Position numbers and translations under genes: made by a program | The notes under the pieces: generated by a model | What the model was told of the DNA's origin: nothing | The model's input: only the letters and a program-made list of their open reading frames with translations | Databases searched by the model: none | Shown: positions 1 through 8,670 of the stretch, one piece after another | Layout: the number at the start of each line of letters is the position of its first letter | Position numbering within the stretch: the first letter of the stretch is position 1 | Assembly (NCBI RefSeq): GCF_000235425.2 | Contig: NZ_KI912266.1 | Span: forward strand, 3,415,671-3,479,670 | DNA: 64,000 nt | Source: Pseudofrankia saprophytica | GTDB lineage: Bacteria > Actinomycetota > Actinomycetes > Frankiales > Frankiaceae | Direction: 5' to 3'

Positions 1-1
1 G

Positions 2-409
2 TTCGACCTGGCCGCGCCGGTGAACCCGCTGCTCGTGGTGGCCGCCGTCGGACTCGGCACGGTCGTGTTCGTGCTGCTGGCCGCGCTCAGCACCGCGGTG
101 ACCCCCAGTGTCGAGCTGGCACAGGTGACGACCATGCCGGTGCTGCTGGTGCCGCTGGCTCTGTGCGGGCTGTTCATCCCCCTGGACGACCTGGCCGCGC
201 CGTGGCAGTCCGTCGCCCGGGTGCTGCCACTCACCCCGGTGGTCGACCTGATGCGACTTGGCCTGACCGGAACCGCCACCGACGGGCGCATCGTCGACTT
301 CGCCGGGTCGTTCGGCGCGGCAGCGGTGCCGACCCTGGTACTGGTGTCGTGGGCGGGCGCGGCTGGCTGGGCGGCGCGGCAGTGGTTCCGGTGGGAACCG
401 CGCCAGTGA
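2..409 (+). CDS. ABC-2 type transporter permease, C-terminal part (5' end outside the window)
   Basis: The reading frame is open from base 2, so the gene begins before the window. The visible 135 residues hold three hydrophobic segments, a short loop with the pattern PLDDLAAPWQ, and a final helix followed by a basic tail. This is the usual end of an ABC-2 (DrrB-like) drug or lipid exporter permease, which carries substrate across the cytoplasmic membrane with a separate ATPase. The next genes are a sensor kinase and a response regulator, and ABC-permease/two-component clusters of this order are common in actinomycetes, so co-regulation is likely. The substrate cannot be inferred. The family call rests on hydropathy and the loop pattern only. 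Confidence 0.7.
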   Translation, partial: FDLAAPVNPLLVVAAVGLGTVVFVLLAALSTAVTPSVELAQVTTMPVLLVPLALCGLFIPLDDLAAPWQSVARVLPLTPVVDLMRLGLTGTATDGRIVDFAGSFGAAAVPTLVLVSWAGAAGWAARQWFRWEPRQ

Positions 410-475
410 CCAACCGCCGGGCCGGGACGCGGGAAGATCGCGCTCGACCGTCCGAGGCGTGGTGGTCGTGACAGT

Positions 476-1867
476 GTGGACCGCATGACCAGGTGGTGGC
501 GGTGGTGGCGCGCGCGGAGCAGCGCCGAGCGCATGGACGCCATGGTCCGGTGGCCGCTCTATCTGTTCTCCGCCGCCGAGCCGGGGCTGGCGCTGCTCGC
601 GGTCAACTCCCGGGCGGGGGCCTGGGGATCGCTGGCCGCCGGTTTCCTGGTGGTGTCCGCGCTGCATGCCGTGGCCTGTGTCGTGCTGCTGCGCGCCGGG
701 CTCGCGGCCTACCTGGGCGGACCGCGGCCGCCGGCTCGGCTGGTTGCCGGGGCCGCGGCGGGCGCCATCGCGGTGGTCGCGGTGGGCGCCGCCGTCCCCG
801 GGTTCGCCGCCGATCCCGGCGACGGCGTCCCGGTCACGCTCACCGTGGCGATGATCGCCGGTGGCATGCTGACCGTGGCGGTCGCGCCGCTGCTGCGGAC
901 ACCGGCGCTGCTCGGCTGCGTGTCGCTGGGCGCCGTCGTCGCCGGGGGGCTGGTCGCGGTCGTGGGGGCCGGAACGACGGGGCCCGGGAACGCGTCGGGC
1001 ACGACGGCGTTCGAGGCGGCCGTGATTTACGCGTACACGGTCGTGTTCGTGGCGCTCACCTACCGGGTCTCGACCTGGATGCTCGGTGTGGTGTGGGAGA
1101 TCGACCGGTCGCGGGCGGTCCACGCCAGCCTGGCCGTAGCGGAGGAACGGCTGCGGTTCGCCCGAGACCTGCATGACGTCCTCGGTCATAACCTGTCGCT
1201 GATAGCGGTCCAGAGCGAACTCGCCGCGCGCCTGGCCACCCGCGGCGACGCCGGAGTCGTGAAACGGATGCTGGAGGTCCGTCAGGTGGCCCACGATTCG
1301 CTGCGTGAGATGCGCGCGGTGGTCGACGGTTACCGCCGGGCCGACCTCGGCGCGGAGCTCGCGGGCGCGCGGTCGCTGTTGCGTGCGGCTGGCGTGGCCT
1401 GCCGGGTCACCGGCGAGGTCAGCCGGGACGGCCGTGATCAGGCCCTGCCCGCCTCCGCGCAGGCCACGCTCGGATGGGTCGTCCGGGAGGCGACCACCAA
1501 CGTGATCCATCACAGCGAGGCCACCACCTGCACCATCGACCTCGAGGTGCGCGGCGGCCCCGGTCGCGCGCGTACCGCGGTGCTGCGGATAGCCAACGAC
1601 GGCGTTCCGGCAGTCCCGGCGGGCACCACCAGGCTGGGCGGCTCGGCCCCCGCCCCTGGGGCGGGCAGCGGCCTCGCCGGCCTCGAGGAGCGGCTCGCCG
1701 GCTTGGGCGGCGTTCTCACCGCGGCCCGGGAGCCGGGCGGCTACTTCGTCCTGGAGGCGCGGCTCCCGGTCCCCATCGACGCCGCGGAAGGCACGTCCCT
1801 GGTCGGGACATCGCCGCCCGCGTCGCCCGCGTCGCCCGGGGCTACCGTGGCGGAGGCGGGCCGGTGA
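476..1867 (+). CDS. Sensor histidine kinase, HisKA_3 / HATPase type
   Basis: This 463-residue membrane kinase has about five hydrophobic segments in residues 25-205, with no large extracytoplasmic domain. A dimerisation helix follows, with the H-box RDLHDVLGH in which His233 is the expected phospho-acceptor, and then an ATPase domain with an N-box (REATTNVIHHS, about 337-347) and a glycine-rich SGLAGLEERL stretch. This is the NarL/DesK-type HisKA_3 architecture, normally partnered with a LuxR-type regulator, and exactly such a regulator follows. The stop overlaps the next start by four bases (GTGA), implying translational coupling. A GTG at 476 is used; an in-frame ATG at 485 is an equally possible start. 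A membrane or cell-envelope signal is the usual input for this type, by inference. Confidence 0.92.
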   Translation: MDRMTRWWRWWRARSSAERMDAMVRWPLYLFSAAEPGLALLAVNSRAGAWGSLAAGFLVVSALHAVACVVLLRAGLAAYLGGPRPPARLVAGAAAGAIAVVAVGAAVPGFAADPGDGVPVTLTVAMIAGGMLTVAVAPLLRTPALLGCVSLGAVVAGGLVAVVGAGTTGPGNASGTTAFEAAVIYAYTVVFVALTYRVSTWMLGVVWEIDRSRAVHASLAVAEERLRFARDLHDVLGHNLSLIAVQSELAARLATRGDAGVVKRMLEVRQVAHDSLREMRAVVDGYRRADLGAELAGARSLLRAAGVACRVTGEVSRDGRDQALPASAQATLGWVVREATTNVIHHSEATTCTIDLEVRGGPGRARTAVLRIANDGVPAVPAGTTRLGGSAPAPGAGSGLAGLEERLAGLGGVLTAAREPGGYFVLEARLPVPIDAAEGTSLVGTSPPASPASPGATVAEAGR

Positions 1868-2469
1868 TCAAGGTGCTGCTCGCCGATGACGAGAACCTCA
1901 TCCGCGGTGCGCTGGCGGTGCTGCTGTCCATGGAAGACGACATCACGGTGGTCGCGCAGGCGGCATCCGGGCCGGAGGCGCTGGCGATGGGACGGCTCCA
2001 CCGCCCCGACGTCGCGCTACTCGACCTCCAGATGCCTGGTCTGGGCGGCATTGCTGTCGCCCAGGCGCTGCGTACCGACCTGCCCACGTGCGCCAACGTG
2101 ATCCTGACCAGCCACGGGCGGCCCGGCTATCTCAAGCGGGCGCTCGCCGCCGGAGCGCGCGGCTTCCTGCCCAAGACCGTGTCCGCGCAGGTGCTCGCCG
2201 ACGTGGTGCGGGTGGTGCACGGCGGCGGCCGCTACGTGGACCCGGAGCTGGCCGCCGAGGCCATCGCGGCCGGAGACAGCCCGCTGACGCCGCGCGAGAC
2301 CGAGGTACTCGATCTAGCTGCCGGCGGCGCGCCGGTGGAGGAGATCGCGGCGCGGGTGTCGCTGTCGCGGGGTACGGTGCGCAACTACCTGTCGTCTGCT
2401 GTCGCCAAACTGAGTGCCGTCAACCGGCACGAGGCCGTCCAGCTCGCTCGCGCCCGCGGCTGGATCTGA
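1864..2469 (+). CDS. Response regulator, NarL/LuxR family
   Basis: This 201-residue protein has a receiver domain in residues 1-120, with the acidic pocket DDE at 8-10, phospho-acceptor Asp54 in the context LLDLQMPG, and Lys near residue 104 (LPKT). A LuxR-type helix-turn-helix follows (LTPRETEVLDLAAGG then SRGTVRNYL, about 140-185). It starts at a GTG overlapping the stop of the kinase gene, so the two are made as a cognate pair. Its likely targets include the neighbouring ABC transporter genes, a common arrangement, but no operator is visible. The gene is followed by a convergent gene. Confidence 0.93.
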   Translation: MIKVLLADDENLIRGALAVLLSMEDDITVVAQAASGPEALAMGRLHRPDVALLDLQMPGLGGIAVAQALRTDLPTCANVILTSHGRPGYLKRALAAGARGFLPKTVSAQVLADVVRVVHGGGRYVDPELAAEAIAAGDSPLTPRETEVLDLAAGGAPVEEIAARVSLSRGTVRNYLSSAVAKLSAVNRHEAVQLARARGWI

Positions 2470-2503
2470 CCCGGAAGCGCCCGCCCTCGGCCGTCAGCCG
2501 GGA

Positions 2504-2525
2504 CGCCTGCTCCCGCCGGCAGGCG
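2504..2525. terminator. Weak hairpin between convergent genes
   Basis: A 7-bp perfect stem (CGCCTGC / GCAGGCG) with an 8-base loop lies in the 89-base gap between the response regulator and the convergent LLM gene. There is no T-run. It could end transcription from either side, but it is short for this GC content. Confidence 0.3.
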
Positions 2526-2558
2526 CCGGCGGAGCGGTCGAGCAGGTCGACGGCCGTG

Positions 2559-3602
2559 TCAGCGCTCCACAGCGCTCGTGATGCGATCGGCACGGGACGC
2601 GCTCCCTCCGGTGGCCGGGCCGGCGGCGAGGAGCGGGGCGAGCCGGGTGCAGATCGTCTGGACGTGGCGGGCGACGGTCTCCTCGGGCTGGCCGCCGACC
2701 GACGCCCACAGGAAGACAGTCTCGACCGGGGCGTCGCTCACATGGTCGAAGATGCGCCCGGCGATGGCCTCCGGAGTGTCGCACCAGAAGTAGCCGAGGA
2801 TCCGGGCGGAGCGGGTCCGCAGCTTCTCCGGGTCGAGCGCCCTGGGCTCCGGCTGGTCGGTGCCCTCGACCATGTGCCGGCGGTAGGAGTCCTGCTGGTA
2901 GGCGAGGTAGGGGGCGACCAGCGGCCAGTCGGCCTCCGGGTCGTCGCTGACCCACGCCTGGATCCCGCCGGCCATCCGGGCGGTCGCCGGGTCGTGGCCG
3001 GCCTCGACGAGCCCCGCGCGGTACTGCGGCCAGTTCGCCGCGTCCGCGGACAGCAGCGGCTCGCCGAGCAGGCCGGCGCGCCGTGCCCCCTGAGGGCCCT
3101 GGTAGCCCATCCAGATCGGGGGCCGTTCCTGGACCGGCCGGGGCGTCACCCCACCCGGTCCCCACAGCCGGCGGATCTCGCGTGCCCGCTCGTCGGTCTG
3201 CCCGTAGCGGCGTTCCATGGACGCCCCGAACAGGGCGTACTCGGGGACGCGGTAGCCGGCGCCGATACCCAGATCGAGCCGCCCGGCGGAGACGAGGTCG
3301 ACCATCGCGGCCTGCTCGGCGATCTCGGCGGGATGGTGCAGCGGCGCGACGACGATGGCCGTGCCGATGCGCACCCGGGACGTCCGGGCGGCGATCGCCG
3401 CGGCGAACGTCAGCGGCGCGGCGAGGTAGTCGTCGTCGAACCGGTGGTGCTCGGTCAGCCAGACGGAGTGGGCCCCGAGGTGCTCGGCCTCCTGGCACAT
3501 CTCCAGGGTGAAGGCGTGCAGCCTGGCCGGGTCGCGCCGCCACCGCGGCGGGTTGCGCAGGTCGAAGTAGAGGCCGACGTCGAGTCCTCCCGAGGCGTTC
3601 AC
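2559..3602 (-). CDS. LLM-class flavin-dependent oxidoreductase
   Basis: This 347-residue protein has a luciferase-like TIM-barrel pattern. The N-terminus LYFDLRNPP is followed by WLTEHHRFDDDYLAAP (about 49-64), which matches the EHH region of bacterial luciferase-like monooxygenases, then RVRIGTAI, GRLDLGIGAGYR and a later PIWMGYQGP segment. Members oxidise or hydroxylate a bound substrate with reduced FMN or F420. It is the last of five genes on the minus strand and starts seven bases after the stop of the acyl-CoA dehydrogenase gene before it. A role in the same acyl-CoA pathway is therefore likely. FMN versus F420 use cannot be decided from the sequence. Confidence 0.85.
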   Translation of the reverse strand: MNASGGLDVGLYFDLRNPPRWRRDPARLHAFTLEMCQEAEHLGAHSVWLTEHHRFDDDYLAAPLTFAAAIAARTSRVRIGTAIVVAPLHHPAEIAEQAAMVDLVSAGRLDLGIGAGYRVPEYALFGASMERRYGQTDERAREIRRLWGPGGVTPRPVQERPPIWMGYQGPQGARRAGLLGEPLLSADAANWPQYRAGLVEAGHDPATARMAGGIQAWVSDDPEADWPLVAPYLAYQQDSYRRHMVEGTDQPEPRALDPEKLRTRSARILGYFWCDTPEAIAGRIFDHVSDAPVETVFLWASVGGQPEETVARHVQTICTRLAPLLAAGPATGGSASRADRITSAVER

Positions 3603-3609
3603 CGGCGCC

Positions 3610-4776
3610 TCACACGCCGGCCCGGGCCAGCAGCCGCTCGTGGTAGACGGCCGGGCCGCCGAACAGCAGCTGGGACGACTTCGCGCGGCGGAAGTACAGG
3701 TGGGCGGGATGCTCCCAGGTGAAGCCGATGCCGCCGTGGACCTGGATGTTCTCCGCCGCGGCGGACATGAACGCCTCGGAGCAGACGACGTGGGCGACGG
3801 CGGCGGCCAGCCCCGGGTCGGGCGCGCCGTCGACGCCGTCCAGGGCGGCGGCGGCCTCCCGCGCGGCCGCGTCGGCGACCTGGATGCGGGTGAACATGTC
3901 GGCGCACTTGTGCTTGACGGCCTGGAAGGTCCCGATGGGCCGGCCGAACTGCACCCGGTCCCTGGCGTAGGCGGTGGCGGCGTCGAGGCACGCCCGCGCG
4001 CCGCCGACCTGCTCGGCGGCCAGCGCCGTGGTCGCCACGTCGAGGACGCGACGCAGGACGGCGGCGGCGGCGCCGGGCTCGCCGACGACGGTCGCCGGGG
4101 TGCTCCAGAAGTCGAGCCGGGCCACCCGGCGGGTGAGGTCGAGGGTGGGCAGCGGGGTCCTCGTGAGGCCGCCGGCAGCGCCGTCGACGACGCACAGCGT
4201 CGGGCCGGCCGGGCTGGCGGCGACGACGAGCACGACGTCCGCGCCGGCGCCGTCGACGACCAGCGGAGCCGAGCCGTCGAGCGTGACCCCGCCCTGCCCC
4301 GGCTGCGCCGTCACCGCGAGGCCACCGACACCGCCGAGGTCCCAGCCGCCGCCGGCGCCGGGCGCGGCCAGCGCCGCGAGGGTGGTGCCGGCCGCGATGC
4401 CGGGCAGCAGGCGTCCGGCGGCGTCGCCGTCGCCGGCGGCCGCGAGCGCCGTCCCGGCGAGCACGACCGACGAGAGGAACGGCACGGGCAGCAGCGCCCG
4501 GCCCAGCTCGCCGAGCACGACGGACAGCGCCGTCACGCCGGCGCCGTCGCCGCCGTACTCGGCTGGTAGCGCGAGCGCCTGTAGACCCAGCTGTTCGGCC
4601 ATCTGCGCCCAGATCTTCTCGTCGTAGCCGCGGTCGGAGGCCACGGCGGCGCGCACGGCCGCCTCGTCGGCCTTGGCCGCGAGGAAGTCCCGCACCGCCG
4701 CACGGAGTTCCTCGAGCTCCGCCTCCCCGATCAGCCCGTCCGGGGCGTCGAGGCCCCCGCCGAGGTCGCCGGTCAT
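3610..4776 (-). CDS. Acyl-CoA dehydrogenase (partner subunit type)
   Basis: This 388-residue flavoprotein-like sequence covers the acyl-CoA dehydrogenase fold: helical N-terminus, a divergent middle beta domain, and a C-terminal helical domain with ARDRVQFGRPIGTFQAVKHK and VHGGIGFTWEHPAHLYFRRA. The middle domain lacks the usual TEPxAGSD motif, and the C-terminus is short. Its start (ATG at 4776) overlaps the preceding dehydrogenase stop by four bases (ATGA). Tightly coupled, unequal dehydrogenase pairs are known in mycobacterial and rhodococcal sterol side-chain degradation, where they form alpha2beta2 enzymes on bulky CoA thioesters. The same arrangement is inferred here, with this subunit as the more degenerate partner. 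Confidence 0.87.
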   Translation of the reverse strand: MTGDLGGGLDAPDGLIGEAELEELRAAVRDFLAAKADEAAVRAAVASDRGYDEKIWAQMAEQLGLQALALPAEYGGDGAGVTALSVVLGELGRALLPVPFLSSVVLAGTALAAAGDGDAAGRLLPGIAAGTTLAALAAPGAGGGWDLGGVGGLAVTAQPGQGGVTLDGSAPLVVDGAGADVVLVVAASPAGPTLCVVDGAAGGLTRTPLPTLDLTRRVARLDFWSTPATVVGEPGAAAAVLRRVLDVATTALAAEQVGGARACLDAATAYARDRVQFGRPIGTFQAVKHKCADMFTRIQVADAAAREAAAALDGVDGAPDPGLAAAVAHVVCSEAFMSAAAENIQVHGGIGFTWEHPAHLYFRRAKSSQLLFGGPAVYHERLLARAGV

Positions 4777-6050
4777 GACTCGCCCCTTCCCGAGCGGCGT
4801 AGCTCCCGGAACGGCGACTTCGTGTCGATGCCCGGCTCCTTCGGCAGGCCGAGCACCCGCTCCGCGAGGATGTTCTTCATGATCTCTTCGGTGCCGCCGA
4901 GGATGCGCAGCGCCGGGGTCGCGAGCAGCAGCTCCGTCCAGGCGAACGTGCCCCATTCGCCGGTGTCCGCGACGAGGCGCGGGCCGACGATCTCGGCCGC
5001 GAAGTGCGCGCCGCGGGTGAGGTTGCGGGCGTACATGAGCTTGGAGACGCTCGCCTCCGGGCCGGGCTGCTCGCCGGCCCTGGCCCGGCGCAGCGACTGG
5101 CGGTTGAGGTAGTCGGTGGCGGCCACCTCGGCGTAGAGGCCGGCGAGCTCGCGGCGCGCGGCGGCGTCGTCGAGCCGCCCGTTCGCGCGCAGCAGTTCCG
5201 TGAGGAACGGCAGGGACACGGCGCGGCCGGCGGGGCCGGACGTGCCCTCGCCCCCGACGCTGGCCCGCTCGTTCATCAGCGTGGTCATCGCGACGGCCCA
5301 GCCGCCGTCGACGTCGCCGAGCCGGTGGTCGTCCGGTACGCGGACGTCGGTCAGGAACACCTCGTTGAAGTCGGCACCGCCACTCATCTGGCGCAGCGGG
5401 CGGATCTCGACGCCGGGCGCCGCCATGTCGACGAGGAACGCGGTGATGCCCCGGTGCTTGGGCTTGTCGGGGTCGGTCCGGCACAACGCCAGGCCGATCG
5501 CGGCGTGCTGGGCGACCGACGTCCAGACCTTCTGGCCGTTCAGGACCCACTCGTCGCCGTCGCGGACCGCGCTCGTGCGCACGCTCGCGAGGTCCGAGCC
5601 GGCGCCCGGCTCGCTGAACAGCTGACAGGCGATGATGTCGCCGGCGTACATCGCGGGCAGGTAGCGGCGCCGGATGTGCTCCCGGGCGTGCGCGAGGATC
5701 GTCGGCCCGATCATCCCGAGCCCGATCAGGGAGAGCACCGACGTGTCGGGCACGTCGTACTCGGCCTCGACAGCGTCGTACGCCAGGTCGTGCACGGAGG
5801 TCAGGCCGCGGCCGCCGAACTCGGCGGGGCCGGTGATCCAGCCGAAGCCGCCCGTGTGGCGGGCCTTCTGCCAGGCCTTCGCCTCGGCGACCTTCGCGGC
5901 GTCGACGTCCGGCGGGTCGGTGCTGAAGTAGACGACCTGGTCGTCGCCGACGCCCCACTGGACGGCCTGGCCGCCGCCGGCGCGCCGGGTCGCGTGGGCG
6001 TCGAGGAAGGCACGTGCCTCCTCGACGAAGGAGTCTGTGTCGCTCGGCAT
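4773..6050 (-). CDS. Acyl-CoA dehydrogenase (FAD-binding partner)
   Basis: This 425-residue protein has all core acyl-CoA dehydrogenase features: FSEPGAGSDLAS at 145-156 (substrate and FAD contacts), LNGQKVWTS at 170-178, a PDDHRLG loop, and a C-terminal RILGGTEEIMKNILAERVLG segment near the catalytic region. It should introduce an alpha,beta double bond into an acyl-CoA and pass electrons to ETF. The stop codon overlaps the ATG of the next dehydrogenase, so the two are probably translated together as one heteromeric enzyme. In transcription order it is the third gene of the five-gene minus-strand unit that ends with the LLM oxidoreductase. Confidence 0.92.
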   Translation of the reverse strand: MPSDTDSFVEEARAFLDAHATRRAGGGQAVQWGVGDDQVVYFSTDPPDVDAAKVAEAKAWQKARHTGGFGWITGPAEFGGRGLTSVHDLAYDAVEAEYDVPDTSVLSLIGLGMIGPTILAHAREHIRRRYLPAMYAGDIIACQLFSEPGAGSDLASVRTSAVRDGDEWVLNGQKVWTSVAQHAAIGLALCRTDPDKPKHRGITAFLVDMAAPGVEIRPLRQMSGGADFNEVFLTDVRVPDDHRLGDVDGGWAVAMTTLMNERASVGGEGTSGPAGRAVSLPFLTELLRANGRLDDAAARRELAGLYAEVAATDYLNRQSLRRARAGEQPGPEASVSKLMYARNLTRGAHFAAEIVGPRLVADTGEWGTFAWTELLLATPALRILGGTEEIMKNILAERVLGLPKEPGIDTKSPFRELRRSGRGES

Positions 6051-6128
6051 CCGCGGGTCTCCTTGGCCGTGGGAATGAGGTGCCGCGGGCGTCGTGGGGC
6101 GCCCGTCGGCGGACGGGGTGCGGGCCGG

Positions 6129-6872
6129 TCAGGCGCCCATGCTCAGGCCGCCGTCGACGGTCACCACCGACCCGGTGACGTAGCTGGCGCGCTCGTCGAG
6201 CAGGAAGGCGACGGCGTGGGCAAGCTCCGCCGGGTCGCCGCGGCGACCCATCGGGATGAGGCCGCGGATGGCCTCCTGCGACGAGGGCGCCATCGCGTGG
6301 GTCATGTCGGTCTCGAAGACACCGGGCACGACGAGGTTGACGGTGATGCCCCTGCGCGCGACGGCCCTGGCCAGCGACCGGGTCAGGCCCGCCAGTCCCG
6401 CCTTCGCCGCTCCGTAGCCGACCTGCGAGGGATGGCCCATGGGGGCGGTGACCGAGCCGATGTTGACGATCCGGCCGAACCGCTGCCGCTCCATCGGCTC
6501 CAGCGCCGCCTGTGCCAGGTGCCACGGGCCGGACAGGTTGACCCGCAGCGCCAGGTCCCATTCGTCCGCGGTCAGCCGCGCGGCCTTGTTCTCCACCAGC
6601 AGGCCGGCGTTGTTGACCAGGTGATCGAGGCGGCCATGGGTCGCGACCACGTCGGCGACGAGTCCGCGCGCGAACGCGCGGTCGCCGACGTCGCCCGGGT
6701 GCAGGCTCACCGAGCCGCCGGTGTCGGCCAGGCGGTCTCGCAGCGCCCGCGCCCTGTCGTGGTCGCCGGCGTAGACCGCCGCGACGTGCGCCCCACCGGC
6801 CACCAGCAGCTCGGTGACCGCGGCGCCGAGGCCGCGGGTGCCGCCCGTGACGATCGCGACCCGTCCCTGCAC
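6129..6872 (-). CDS. Short-chain dehydrogenase/reductase, FabG-like
   Basis: This 247-residue classical SDR has the cofactor motif TGGTRGLG at 9-16, NNAG at 87-90, catalytic Ser140, Tyr153 and Lys157 (YGAAK), and a C-terminus GSVVTVDGGLSMGA typical of FabG-type 3-oxoacyl reductases. It most likely interconverts a hydroxyl and a keto group on an acyl-CoA or cyclic intermediate with NAD(P)H. It lies between another SDR and the dehydrogenase pair in a common minus-strand unit, which suggests the third step of a beta-oxidation-like sequence. Length and motifs are complete. Confidence 0.9.
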   Translation of the reverse strand: MQGRVAIVTGGTRGLGAAVTELLVAGGAHVAAVYAGDHDRARALRDRLADTGGSVSLHPGDVGDRAFARGLVADVVATHGRLDHLVNNAGLLVENKAARLTADEWDLALRVNLSGPWHLAQAALEPMERQRFGRIVNIGSVTAPMGHPSQVGYGAAKAGLAGLTRSLARAVARRGITVNLVVPGVFETDMTHAMAPSSQEAIRGLIPMGRRGDPAELAHAVAFLLDERASYVTGSVVTVDGGLSMGA

Positions 6873-6939
6873 GCTTTCTCCCTCGTCGTCGCCTGTTCCC
6901 GGCTGTCGCCGGCCGGGCTGTCCGGCCGGCTCGTCGAGG

Positions 6940-7734
6940 TCAGGTGCGCATGTAGGCGCCGCTGGCCACGTTGACCGACTCGCCCGTGACGCAGCGGGCC
7001 CGGTCGCTGGCGAGGAAGGCGATGGTCTCGGCGATGTCGCCCGCCGTCGGCATCCACGGCAGCGGTCCGCGGTTGCCCGGGTCCTCGATGATCTCCGGGT
7101 GCTGGTCGATGAACCGGGTGCCGCCGACGACTCCCATCGCCACCGTCACGGCCCGGATCCCGAAGGGCCCGCCCTCGTGGGCCACCGACCGGGTCAGCAC
7201 GTTCAGGCCGCCCTTGGTGATCGCGTACGGGCTCTCCAGGCCGTTGCCGCCCACGTCGGGGGCGTAGGAGGAGACGTTGACGACGACCCCGCGCCGGCGG
7301 TCGCGCATCGCGGGCAGCAGCCGCCGGCACAGGTACCACGGCCCACTGAGGTTGATCTCGACCGCTCGGTCCCAGTCGGCCGGGTCGTAGTCGAAGTGCC
7401 CGCCCATCCGGTTGAACGCCGCGTTGTTCACCAGCACGTCGACCGCCCCATGGTCGGCGAGCACGGTCTCGACGACGATGTCGATCGCGGCCCGGCTACC
7501 GACGTCGAGCTGATGGCCGACGACGGTCGCGTGGCGGTGCTCCCGCGCCAGCCGCGCGGCGACGGCCTCGGTGCGCCCCCGGTGCGCGTCGGTGACGACC
7601 ACCGTCGCGCCCGCGGCGGCGAACCGCCGAGCGGTCGCCTCGCCGATGCCGCCGCCCGCGGCCGCGGTGACCAGCACGACCCGGCCGGCGAACTCCTTCG
7701 GGTCAACGACCGGCGGGAGCTGGGGATGCGGCAC
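6940..7734 (-). CDS. Short-chain dehydrogenase/reductase
   Basis: This is a 264-residue SDR. The chosen start is GTG at 7734, which follows a strong GGAGGAGGT ribosome site by eight bases; a longer reading up to 7821 would run through the AT-rich promoter. The cofactor motif is TAAAGGGIG (23-31), the NNAG motif is changed to NNAA, and the catalytic set is Ser155/156, Tyr170 and Lys174 (YAITK). The C-terminus carries the usual GESVNVASGAYM. It is the first gene of a five-gene minus-strand unit (SDR, SDR, two dehydrogenases, LLM enzyme) read from the divergent promoter region around 7813. The substrate is unknown. Confidence 0.88.
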   Translation of the reverse strand: MPHPQLPPVVDPKEFAGRVVLVTAAAGGGIGEATARRFAAAGATVVVTDAHRGRTEAVAARLAREHRHATVVGHQLDVGSRAAIDIVVETVLADHGAVDVLVNNAAFNRMGGHFDYDPADWDRAVEINLSGPWYLCRRLLPAMRDRRRGVVVNVSSYAPDVGGNGLESPYAITKGGLNVLTRSVAHEGGPFGIRAVTVAMGVVGGTRFIDQHPEIIEDPGNRGPLPWMPTAGDIAETIAFLASDRARCVTGESVNVASGAYMRT

Positions 7735-7812
7735 CAATGATGACCTCCTCCGTCCACGCGGGGCTCGGATGGCGTGAGCCGGACCGCTGTCCTCCCGACT
7801 CCCGAACAGATA

Positions 7813-7828
7813 AATTAACATACTAATT
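7813..7828 (+). promoter_or_regulatory. Recurring 16-bp AT-rich operator candidate, site 1
   Basis: AATTAACATACTAATT forms an inverted repeat AATTA-N6-TAATT. It sits in the divergent promoter region between two catabolic operons and is enclosed by a wider repeat AACAGAT (7805-7811) / ATCTGTT (7830-7836). The same pattern recurs at eight further sites in the window. The binding protein is unknown; a FadR-type regulator encoded nearby is a candidate. Confidence 0.6.
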
Positions 7829-7919
7829 CAATCTGTTGGAAGGCTGGCGACCCGACTGGCCGGCCCGCGTGAGCGGGCCTCCCGCCCGGGTCGGCGGCGA
7901 GGCCGAGAGGGGAACGACG

Positions 7920-8666
7920 ATGGGTCGGACAGCGGTGGTGACCGGCGCGGCGCGTGGGATCGGCACGGCGATCGCGGAGGGTCTCGCGGCGGCGGGCCAC
8001 GACGTGGCGGTGCTCGACCTCGACGCCGACGCGGCCGGGAAGGTGGCGTCCGGGCTCACCGAGCGCCACGGCGTCCGGGCGATCGGGGTGGGCGTCGACA
8101 TCACCGACGCGGCGGGCGTCGGCGCCGCCGTCGCACGGGTGACCGAGACGCTCGGCCCGGTCGAGGTCCTCGTCAACAACGCCGGCGTCGACGTGATCAA
8201 GCCGTTCCTCGACTCCACGGAGGAGGAGTGGGCCCGCATCGTCGCGGTGAACCTGCTCGGCACGATCCGGATGACCCGGGCCGTGCTCGACCCGATGGTC
8301 GAACGCGGCTGGGGCCGCGTCGTGATGATCGCGTCGGATGCCGGCCGGGTAGGCTCGTCGGGCGAGGTCGTCTACAGCGGCAGCAAGGGCGGAGTGATCG
8401 CCTTCGGCAAGGCCCTGGCCCGGGAGGTCGCCCGGCACGGTGTGACGGTGAACAGCGTCTGCCCCGGCCCCACCGACACCGCGCTGCTCGACCAGGTCGC
8501 CGCCGTCAGCCAGAAGCTCTACGAAGGCCTGGCCAAGGCGGTCCCGATGCGCCGGATCGCCACCCCCGAGGACATCGCGCCGGCGGTCGCCTTCCTCGCG
8601 TCGGACGGCGCCGGCTACGTGACCGGCCAGACCCTGTCCGTCAGCGGCGGCCTGACGATGGCCTGA
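7920..8666 (+). CDS. Short-chain dehydrogenase/reductase, 3-hydroxyacyl type
   Basis: This 248-residue SDR starts at ATG 7920, behind a GAGAGGGG ribosome site. It has TGAARGIG at 8-15, NNAG at 87-90, catalytic Ser139, Tyr152 and Lys156 (YSGSK), the CPGPTDT loop after the catalytic region, and a C-terminus GQTLSVSGGLTMA. These features fit a 3-hydroxyacyl-CoA or cyclic alcohol dehydrogenase. It opens a two-gene plus-strand unit with the LLM oxidoreductase that begins four bases later, and it is transcribed away from the five-gene operon across a shared promoter region containing operator site 1. Confidence 0.9.
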   Translation: MGRTAVVTGAARGIGTAIAEGLAAAGHDVAVLDLDADAAGKVASGLTERHGVRAIGVGVDITDAAGVGAAVARVTETLGPVEVLVNNAGVDVIKPFLDSTEEEWARIVAVNLLGTIRMTRAVLDPMVERGWGRVVMIASDAGRVGSSGEVVYSGSKGGVIAFGKALAREVARHGVTVNSVCPGPTDTALLDQVAAVSQKLYEGLAKAVPMRRIATPEDIAPAVAFLASDGAGYVTGQTLSVSGGLTMA

Positions 8667-8670
8667 TCCG

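Noticed and set aside
2088-3722. Long plus-strand frame across the LLM gene
   Set aside because: It lies antisense to a clear LLM oxidoreductase, is Arg/Gly-rich and shows no family pattern; a by-product of high GC content.
5004-6974. 656-codon plus-strand frame
   Set aside because: It covers two well-supported minus-strand genes and reads as low-complexity Arg/Ala/Gly.
7805-7836. AACAGAT...ATCTGTT as a transposon end or attachment site
   Set aside because: It surrounds a promoter operator and no second copy exists nearby, so a regulatory role is more likely.
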